Positions 7,046 through 11,205 of a stretch of 11,205 nt of DNA are shown one piece after another. How positions within the stretch are numbered: the first letter of the stretch is position 1; each line of letters starts with the position of its first letter. The position numbers and the translations under genes are program-made. Source of the DNA: Nitrospirota bacterium (lineage in GTDB: Bacteria; Nitrospirota; CAKKRA01; 9FT-COMBO-42-15); contig JACRON010000257.1 in NCBI GenBank assembly GCA_016214425.1, forward strand, positions 1-11,205, read 5' to 3'. The notes beneath the pieces are model-generated. The model was given only the letters and a program-made list of their open reading frames with translations, did not search any database and was not told where the DNA came from.

Positions 7046-7828
7046 ATGAATCGTTGGATTGAATTAAGCATAGAATATGCAAATCAAAGGTCTTATCTTG
7101 ATGACCTATTTCAAGTTTACCCGACAATTCCTGAAGGGATAAGGGATATTAATCAAGACATATGGCCTAATGTTGAAAAATTCTTTAAGCGTAAAAACAA
7201 TGATAATCTTATCAGAGAACTTTTAAAACTTGAACTTTTTCCGATAAAGGATAGTTATATTGCATACTTGAAAAGAGACAATTCTGCAATTGACAGAAAC
7301 CCAAAAACCATAAATCGTATTTGTGGCAGACTTTATGAAATGGGGCTTGATAAGATTTTTGAAAGATGTAGCGAACCAAAAGAAACCAATCGGCAGATTG
7401 GTCCAATGTTTCGGGAATGGTTAAGAAAAAAATCGCTTGGAATTACACCTGTTGATTTATCTAAATTCATCGCAAACAATAAAGACGCTATTTTAGACGC
7501 AGGCGATAATGCAATGATGGATTTTGCAAAAAATAATTTAGGCTATAATCACAATAAAGGACTTGATTTTGTAGCAAGATTTAACAGTAAATACATTATA
7601 GGAGAAGCAAAGTTTCTTACTGATTTTGGTGGACATCAGAATGCACAATTTAATGATGCAATAAGCACGGCTGAAGTAAAAGGTGTAAAGGCAGTAAAAA
7701 TTGCTATTTTAGACGGTGTACTTTATATTAAAGGAAATAACAAGATGTATAAATCAATAACTAAGGCTTATAAAGATTACAACATTATGAGTGCTTTGGT
7801 GTTACGAGAGTTTTTATATCAACTATAG
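7046..7828 (+). CDS. Type II restriction endonuclease, Tsp45I-like
   Basis: This 260-residue protein is best read as the endonuclease of a Type II restriction-modification pair, cutting unmethylated DNA. A PD-(D/E)xK-like core is visible: Asp174 in KGLDFVARFN, then IIGEAKF with Glu187 and Lys189, followed by DFGGHQNAQF (193-202). The stretch LLKLELFPIKDSYIAYLKRD (59-78) and KETNRQIGPMF (112-122) match what I remember of the Tsp45I family (PF06300); Tsp45I itself cuts GTSAC, but the specificity here cannot be read from sequence. The family call is from memory. AGGA 7 bases before the ATG supports the start. The gene is AT-rich (bases 7561-7620 are 17/60 G+C by hand count) and is followed after 10 bases by the methyltransferase. 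It looks intact. Confidence 0.8.
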   Translation: MNRWIELSIEYANQRSYLDDLFQVYPTIPEGIRDINQDIWPNVEKFFKRKNNDNLIRELLKLELFPIKDSYIAYLKRDNSAIDRNPKTINRICGRLYEMGLDKIFERCSEPKETNRQIGPMFREWLRKKSLGITPVDLSKFIANNKDAILDAGDNAMMDFAKNNLGYNHNKGLDFVARFNSKYIIGEAKFLTDFGGHQNAQFNDAISTAEVKGVKAVKIAILDGVLYIKGNNKMYKSITKAYKDYNIMSALVLREFLYQL

Positions 7829-7838
7829 GAAAGAATTT

Positions 7839-8933
7839 ATGAAAAATTTACTAATTAAGGGTAATAATATTCAAGGACTTAATTACCTTTTAGAAAATAG
7901 AAAACTAAAAGAGAAAATTGACTTGGTATATATTGATCCTCCTTTTGCAACAAATGGAAACTTCACAATTACAGATGGTAGGGCATCCACGATTAGTAAT
8001 TCAAGAAACGGAGATATTGCATATTCTGACAAACTTACAGGCAAGGAGTTTATTGAATATTTAAGAGAAAGGTTAATCCTGCTTAAAGAGTTGTTATCTG
8101 AACAAGGCTCGATTTATTTACACATTGATTACAAAATCGGGCATTATGTGAAAGTAATGATGGACGAGGTTTTTGGAATAGAGAATTTCAGGAATGATAT
8201 TACAAGAATTAAATGTAATCCCAAAAACTTTGACCGAATTGGTTATGGCAACATTAAAGACCTTATCCTTTTTTACACAAAATCTTCAAAACCGATATGG
8301 AACGAGCCGAGAGAAAAATATACTGAAAAAGACATCGAAAATTTATTTCCTAAAGATAAACAGGGAAGGCGATATACAACTGTGCCAATTCATGCCCCTG
8401 GTGAAACTGAGAATGGAAAATCAAATCAGCCATTTAAAGGACTAATGCCTCCCAAGGGTAGACATTGGCGGACAGATGTCGAAATGCTTAAACAATGGGA
8501 CAAAGAAGGACTCATTGAGTGGTCTTCAACTGGAAATCCAAGAAAAATAATTTTTGCAGACGAAAGAGAAGGCAAAAGAATTCAAGATGTTTGGGAGTAT
8601 AAAGATCCTCAATATCCTACCTATCCGACAGAAAAAAATTCTGAATTGTTGGATTTAATTGTTCGCACTTCTTCAAATCCAGAGAGCATAGTTTTAGATT
8701 GTTTTTGTGGTTCAGGAACAACATTAAAATCAGCCCAAATTAATGGAAGACAATGGATTGGAATTGACCAATCGGAACACGCCTTGAAATCAACCATTAA
8801 AAAACTCGGAACAATTAAAGGCGACCTTTTTGTTGCTAATCCTGAATATGAGTTTATAGAACTGGAAAAGATATTGACTGAAGAAACACCTATCAAATCG
8901 TACAAGCGGAAGTCAAAAAGCGCCACTGCTTAA
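7839..8933 (+). CDS. Type II DNA methyltransferase, beta class (N6-adenine or N4-cytosine)
   Basis: This is an exocyclic-amino DNA methyltransferase of the N6/N4 family (PF01555), expected to protect the host sites of the adjacent endonuclease. I start at the ATG at 7839 (364 residues, MKNLLIKGNN...) because AGGAAAG lies 7 bases upstream; a longer frame from 7791 would overlap the endonuclease and adds unlikely residues. The catalytic motif IV DPPF is at residues 33-36, a target-recognition region lies about 120-260, motif X-like TEKNSELLDLIV is at 264-275 and the SAM-binding motif I VLDCFCGSGTT at 285-295. DPPF before FxGxG defines the beta class. DPPF does not settle adenine versus cytosine, though N6-adenine is more common. 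No controller protein gene accompanies the pair. Confidence 0.9.
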   Translation: MKNLLIKGNNIQGLNYLLENRKLKEKIDLVYIDPPFATNGNFTITDGRASTISNSRNGDIAYSDKLTGKEFIEYLRERLILLKELLSEQGSIYLHIDYKIGHYVKVMMDEVFGIENFRNDITRIKCNPKNFDRIGYGNIKDLILFYTKSSKPIWNEPREKYTEKDIENLFPKDKQGRRYTTVPIHAPGETENGKSNQPFKGLMPPKGRHWRTDVEMLKQWDKEGLIEWSSTGNPRKIIFADEREGKRIQDVWEYKDPQYPTYPTEKNSELLDLIVRTSSNPESIVLDCFCGSGTTLKSAQINGRQWIGIDQSEHALKSTIKKLGTIKGDLFVANPEYEFIELEKILTEETPIKSYKRKSKSATA

Positions 8934-8947
8934 CTCATGCGTTTAGG

Positions 8948-9039
8948 CTGTAGAAAATAGTCTATTTTCAAGAAAGATGGCCATTGAAAATCAAGGACTT
9001 TTTAGCACATTTTTTTCAAAGATGGGGGTTTTCCTACAG
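8948..9039. mobile_element. possible MITE or IS-end remnant with imperfect terminal inverted repeats
   Basis: CTGTAGAAAA (8948-8957) and TTTTCCTACAG (9029-9039) are inverted copies with one extra base in the right arm. Similarity continues weakly outward (GTTTAGG on the left against CTCGTTGGG on the right). The 70 or so bases between contain T-runs and no reading frame. Such ends are reminiscent of IS termini, but no target-site duplication was confirmed, so this is tentative. Confidence 0.4.
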
Positions 9040-9062
9040 ACTCGTTGGGCAGCAGCAATAAA

Positions 9063-9082
9063 AAGGTGGTCTAAGGTGGTCT
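9063..9082 (+). repeat. perfect tandem 10-base repeat supplying the ribosome-binding site
   Basis: AAGGTGGTCT occurs twice in a row (9063-9072 and 9073-9082), ending one base before the ATG of the Crp/Fnr-like gene. Each copy contains AAGGTGG, a Shine-Dalgarno-like core; the second is placed about 5 bases from the start codon. Copy-number change here would alter the leader. Confidence 0.75.
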
Positions 9083-9083
9083 G

Positions 9084-9665
9084 ATGATAGAATATGAACA
9101 TATGTACCAGTTGAAAAATACTATAGACAGCCTTTATCCACTTGGAAAGGAATGCTGGACCGAAATAGAAACATCTGTATATTATAAGAAACTGAACAAA
9201 AAAGAATATTTTTCAAGAGAGGATCAGTTTATAAAGGAATTAGGATTCGCCTGCAAAGGAATAATGAGATTATTTTATTTGTCAGAAAACGGGGGAGAGC
9301 ATAATAAACATTTCTTTATAGAAAACGATTTTGTTGCTGCCAGCATAGACCCAGACAAAAAAAGTATATCAAGTATACAGGCCCTTGCCTCGGTAACCTT
9401 GATTTGTATTTCCTATCCAAAATGTCTTGAGTTGATAGACAGATTTAATCAATTTAACAGGTTCATCCAAAAATTGACTCTTGACTGCTTGAGCCAAAAA
9501 CAACAAAAAGAAATGCAATTTCTTTCCAATACGGCAGTTGATAATTACAAATATTTCAAAAAAAAGTTTCCTGATTTAGAAAATAAAATATCGCACTATC
9601 ACGTTGCGAGCTATCTTGGAATTACTCCAACTCAATTAAGTAGAATAAGGAAATGCACAAAATAA
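9084..9665 (+). CDS. Crp/Fnr-like transcription regulator, Bacteroidetes-style
   Basis: This 193-residue protein looks like a cyclic-nucleotide-binding-fold regulator. A beta-roll region runs about 32-112 (KGIMRLFYLSENGGEHNKHF at 58-77 corresponds to the family's G.vr.y....G.e....f), followed by a long alpha helix and a C-terminal helix-turn-helix at about 169-190 ending YLGITPTQLSRIRK. That ending, with the protein stopping right after RIRK, is characteristic of the many Crp/Fnr homologues in Bacteroidetes. The cAMP phosphate-binding GELAL-type cassette is not visible, and there is no Fnr-type cysteine cluster, so the ligand is unknown. Target genes are unknown; the hydrolase gene 90 bases downstream is a natural candidate. 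The AT-rich composition and style suggest horizontal acquisition. Confidence 0.8.
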   Translation: MIEYEHMYQLKNTIDSLYPLGKECWTEIETSVYYKKLNKKEYFSREDQFIKELGFACKGIMRLFYLSENGGEHNKHFFIENDFVAASIDPDKKSISSIQALASVTLICISYPKCLELIDRFNQFNRFIQKLTLDCLSQKQQKEMQFLSNTAVDNYKYFKKKFPDLENKISHYHVASYLGITPTQLSRIRKCTK

Positions 9666-9755
9666 AATTTCCGTCAACAAATGTAAATGATTATTCAGGC
9701 CTTCTTGTTTAATATTATGTAGTGTCAGATGTTTCTATAAACAAGGAGGGTTGAT

Positions 9756-10355
9756 ATGAAAACCACAAAAAACTTTACGCGTGAAAATGCTGCGATTGTC
9801 CTGATCGAATTTCAGAACCAATGGACGCAACCGGGCCTGTATCATTGGCTGATTTCTCGCGAGATGGCTCGTCGCGGCACTGTCGAGAACGCTGCTTCTT
9901 TGACGGCAGTTGCGCGTCGCAGCGGCGTGCCCGTGATTCATGCCCCATTGATTATAGATCCCAAGAACAAGCGCGGCGTATTCGCATATCTCACGCTCGG
10001 CCTCATTTTCCGGAAGGGAAGTCAAGCTGCACAAATTGATTCGCGAGTCTGGGCAGAATCAGATCAAATCGTCACGGGGCGGACAGCATTCGACGCCTTC
10101 GTAGACAGCAATTTGGAGGAGACTATGCGCAGCTGTGGCCGCGCACAGTTTTTCTTTGGCGGGTTCGCCACAGACCAATGTGTGGCCAAGACCGTTCGTA
10201 CCTCCTTGTCAAAGGGTTTTGACTCTTATTTTCTCTCCGATTGCTGCGCCACTTTTGCGAGCTTCCTTCATGCCTCGGCTGAGCGGAGACTATCCGTCCA
10301 TGTCGTGAGCACGCGAAAAATAATAGAGGTTTTTGAATCCGGGAGTGTTGCCTAA
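9756..10355 (+). CDS. isochorismatase-family cysteine hydrolase, altered active site
   Basis: The 199-residue protein has the isochorismatase-like hydrolase fold (PF00857), a group that includes nicotinamidases, N-carbamoylsarcosine amidases and isochorismatases. The nucleophile region FGGFATDQCV (134-143) has Cys142 and the usual cis-peptide segment, followed by SDCCAT (161-166). The usual first-strand Asp is Glu18 (VLIEFQNQW); I recall subfamilies with IEFQN there. The catalytic Lys, expected before the F-AF segment, appears as Arg109 in VTGRTAFDAF (106-115). The triad therefore reads Glu/Arg/Cys rather than Asp/Lys/Cys. A strong AAGGAGG site is 6 bases before the ATG. The gene is clearly richer in G+C than its neighbours (10081-10140 is 34/60 by hand count), indicating a foreign origin. 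Substrate cannot be predicted. Confidence 0.85.
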   Translation: MKTTKNFTRENAAIVLIEFQNQWTQPGLYHWLISREMARRGTVENAASLTAVARRSGVPVIHAPLIIDPKNKRGVFAYLTLGLIFRKGSQAAQIDSRVWAESDQIVTGRTAFDAFVDSNLEETMRSCGRAQFFFGGFATDQCVAKTVRTSLSKGFDSYFLSDCCATFASFLHASAERRLSVHVVSTRKIIEVFESGSVA

Positions 10356-10454
10356 CACTTATAAGGCCTCCTGTTGTCAAGAGAAAAAAATATCCTAAGC
10401 GGAAATAAAATAAAAATCAAGGAACTGAGCAGGTTCGCAAAATTAATTACATTA

Positions 10455-10482
10455 TTGACAAGCTAAAAAATGTAGTTAAGAT
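10455..10482 (+). promoter_or_regulatory. sigma70-like promoter candidate for the antitoxin gene
   Basis: A perfect -35 TTGACA (10455-10460), a 16-base spacer and the -10 TAAGAT (10477-10482) lie 32 bases before the antitoxin ATG. A phased direct repeat overlaps the -10, as expected for an autoregulated operon. Confidence 0.6.
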
Positions 10483-10489
10483 GTAGTTA
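10470..10489 (+). promoter_or_regulatory. direct-repeat operator candidate over the -10 box
   Basis: ATGTAGTTA occurs at 10470-10478 and again at 10481-10489. The 11-base period places both copies on the same face of the helix, and they flank and cover the -10 hexamer. Binding by an antitoxin or another regulator would block RNA polymerase. The assignment as an operator is inference. Confidence 0.45.
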
Positions 10490-10514
10490 TATATTATTTT
10501 ATTGGAGGATATAC

Positions 10515-10745
10515 ATGTCATTAGAACTGAAAGAAATTGAAGAAAATGCTCTCCGACTTTCACCCCATGACCGAGCGCAATTAGCAGAATATCTTATCCA
10601 TAGGCTTGATGAAGAAGAAGACCCTGATGCAGAGAGGTTATGGATAGAAGAAGCGGAACACCGCTATAGAGAGTATAAAAAAGGAAAAGTTAAAGGTAGA
10701 TTAGCAGATTTAGTATTTAAAGAGGCTCGTTCCAAACTTAAATGA
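10515..10745 (+). CDS. antitoxin of the addiction-module component family (PF09720)
   Basis: This 76-residue acidic/basic helical protein matches the putative addiction-module component family (TIGR02574/PF09720), antitoxins paired with ParE/RelE toxins. Evidence is the opening ENALRLSPHDRAQLAEYLIH (residues 10-29), the DEEEDPDAERLWIEEAEHRY segment (32-51) and the YKKGKVKGRLA end (54-64), corresponding to LSP.eRaeLae.Ll...d, W..Ea..R and the G.v motif of the family. A GGAGG site 6 bases before the ATG gives a firm start. The stop overlaps the start of the toxin frame by 4 bases (ATGA). Because the toxin is truncated, this antitoxin is an orphan here, although it might still act against related toxins elsewhere. 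Confidence 0.85.
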   Translation: MSLELKEIEENALRLSPHDRAQLAEYLIHRLDEEEDPDAERLWIEEAEHRYREYKKGKVKGRLADLVFKEARSKLK

Positions 10746-10813
10746 AACCTGTTATATTTCTCCCTGAAGCCGATGATGAGATGTATGAATCGGCAAGATA
10801 TAGCGAAAATTAA
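10742..10813 (+). pseudogene. truncated ParE/RelE-family toxin, 23 codons remain
   Basis: The frame opens MKPVIFLPEADDEMYESARY, the usual N-terminus of ParE/RelE-type toxins that accompany this antitoxin family (first beta strand, then an acidic helix), and ends at a TAA after SEN. Intact toxins have roughly 90-100 residues, so three quarters, including the catalytic or target-binding part, is gone. No continuation of the toxin was recognised in any frame downstream to 10937, which suggests a deletion or replacement near 10805-10813 rather than one frameshift. ATGA overlap with the antitoxin shows the original operon structure. Confidence 0.75.
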
Positions 10814-10866
10814 AAAATCCATGTGCCCTTCACAATAATTCCTCTGCCTAATCACTTCCCCCTCCA

Positions 10867-10895
10867 TTGACAAAACAGATGCCCTCTACTATACT
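10867..10895 (+). promoter_or_regulatory. strong sigma70-like promoter candidate
   Basis: A perfect TTGACA (10867-10872), an exact 17-base spacer and TATACT (10890-10895, five of six matches) make this the best promoter match in the window. Transcription would start near 10902, pass through the inverted repeat at 10938-11024 and reach the membrane-protein frame at 11074, giving a leader of about 170 bases. It could alternatively drive a small RNA. Confidence 0.6.
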
Positions 10896-10937
10896 TAAAT
10901 ACTGTTTAGAGTGGTATTTTAATCAACTCAACTTGCG

Positions 10938-11024
10938 GTCATTGCGAGCAAAACGAAGCAATCTTATATTCAAGTAAATCAATGAGTTATAGATTGCTTC
11001 GTCGCTAAAGCTCCTCGCAATGAC
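10938..11024. repeat. two-stem inverted repeat of the CATTGCGAG family
   Basis: GTCATTGCGAG (10938-10948) is the exact reverse complement of CTCGCAATGAC (11014-11024), and inside it CGAAGCAATCT (10954-10964) is the exact complement of AGATTGCTTCG (10991-11001). Two 11-base stems are separated by an internal loop of 5 against 12 bases, with a 26-base apical loop. This is two oppositely oriented copies of the element also seen at 6702-6753. No T-run follows, so a simple terminator is unlikely. Confidence 0.9.
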
Positions 11025-11073
11025 AACAAAAAGCGACTTTATCAACAGGCTGTTAATAAATAACATCAATTTA

Positions 11074-11205
11074 ATGAATCCATCTATTCTTTTAAATTAC
11101 ATAAACAAGCTCTCAATCCAGATAGCCTCTCTAATAAACGCCCCGTGGCTTGTCCCTTATATACCCTTTCTGCTCCTTGGTTTGTTGCTTATAGTTCTTC
11201 TAATA
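11074..11205 (+). CDS. start of an unrecognised membrane protein (cut by window edge)
   Basis: An open frame of 44 codons runs to the right edge. It begins MNPSILLNYINKL, an amphipathic stretch, and from about residue 27 (NAPWLVPYIPFLL) becomes strongly hydrophobic, so a first transmembrane segment is likely. I do not recognise the family. The same frame is open back to an ATG at 11020 inside the repeat, but neither start has a good ribosome-binding site; I prefer 11074 because it lies outside the repeat. A strong promoter candidate at 10867-10895 points at it. With so little sequence, the function cannot be given and the gene itself is probable rather than certain. Confidence 0.5.
   Translation, partial: MNPSILLNYINKLSIQIASLINAPWLVPYIPFLLLGLLLIVLLI

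Noticed and set aside
7791..7838. Longer methyltransferase start at 7791
   Set aside because: It overlaps the endonuclease coding region by 38 bases and adds a non-family segment, while the ATG at 7839 has a well-placed AGGAAAG.
9736..9741. TATAAA as a -10 box for the hydrolase gene
   Set aside because: A transcript from it would start at or inside the ribosome-binding site, and no -35 match is in place.
9735..10380. Minus-strand frames inside the isochorismatase-like gene (9735-10034, 10123-10380)
   Set aside because: Antisense to a gene with clear family motifs; long frames are expected by chance in this GC-rich gene.
10664..10873. Minus-strand 69-residue frame across the antitoxin end and toxin remnant
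   Set aside because: It has no recognisable domain, runs antisense to the antitoxin, and spans the toxin breakpoint, so it is likely a chance frame.
10938..11024. CRISPR-like repeat array
   Set aside because: There are only two inverted copies, not regularly spaced direct repeats, and no cas genes.

Overview
The window looks like chromosome of a Gram-negative, free-living bacterium of the Desulfobacterota/Nitrospirota type. This is an inference from gene order and style: parA-parB-bactofilin run into an ATP synthase operon that has separate b' and b subunit genes, and b carries a signal-peptide-like N-terminus. Copies of a short CATTGCGAG...GAAGCAATCT repeat point the same way. No rRNA, tRNA or CRISPR array was seen.

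Left part (1-6684, all on the minus strand, read right to left): parA, parB, a bactofilin gene, mnmA (tRNA 2-thiouridylase), then atpF', atpF, atpH, atpA and the start of atpG, which runs off the left edge. Genes are packed tightly with several start/stop overlaps. A good sigma70-like promoter sits between mnmA and atpF' (3493-3521), so the ATP synthase genes probably have their own promoter. ParA, ParB and bactofilin plausibly cooperate in chromosome segregation or polar organisation. MnmA makes the 2-thio group on wobble uridines; its cysteine arrangement differs from that of the E. coli enzyme.

Middle (6685-7045): a 361-base divergent intergenic region filled mainly with nested palindromic repeats just upstream of parA, followed by a promoter candidate for the rightward genes.

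Right part (7046-11205, plus strand): an accessory region of mixed base composition. It holds a Type II restriction-modification pair (a Tsp45I-like endonuclease and a beta-class N6-adenine/N4-cytosine methyltransferase), a small IS/MITE-like inverted repeat, a Bacteroidetes-style Crp/Fnr-like regulator, a GC-rich isochorismatase-like hydrolase with two altered catalytic positions, and an antitoxin gene whose partner toxin is cut to 23 codons. After a second long inverted repeat of the CATTGCGAG family, downstream of a strong promoter candidate, a new membrane-protein gene begins and runs off the right edge. The same repeat family lies at both ends of the accessory block, which suggests an insertion hot spot next to the par locus.

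I do not see a clearly new multi-gene system. The most unusual points are the MnmA cysteine pattern, the altered hydrolase active site, the orphaned antitoxin with a helically phased operator candidate, and the promoter-plus-hairpin leader at the right end.
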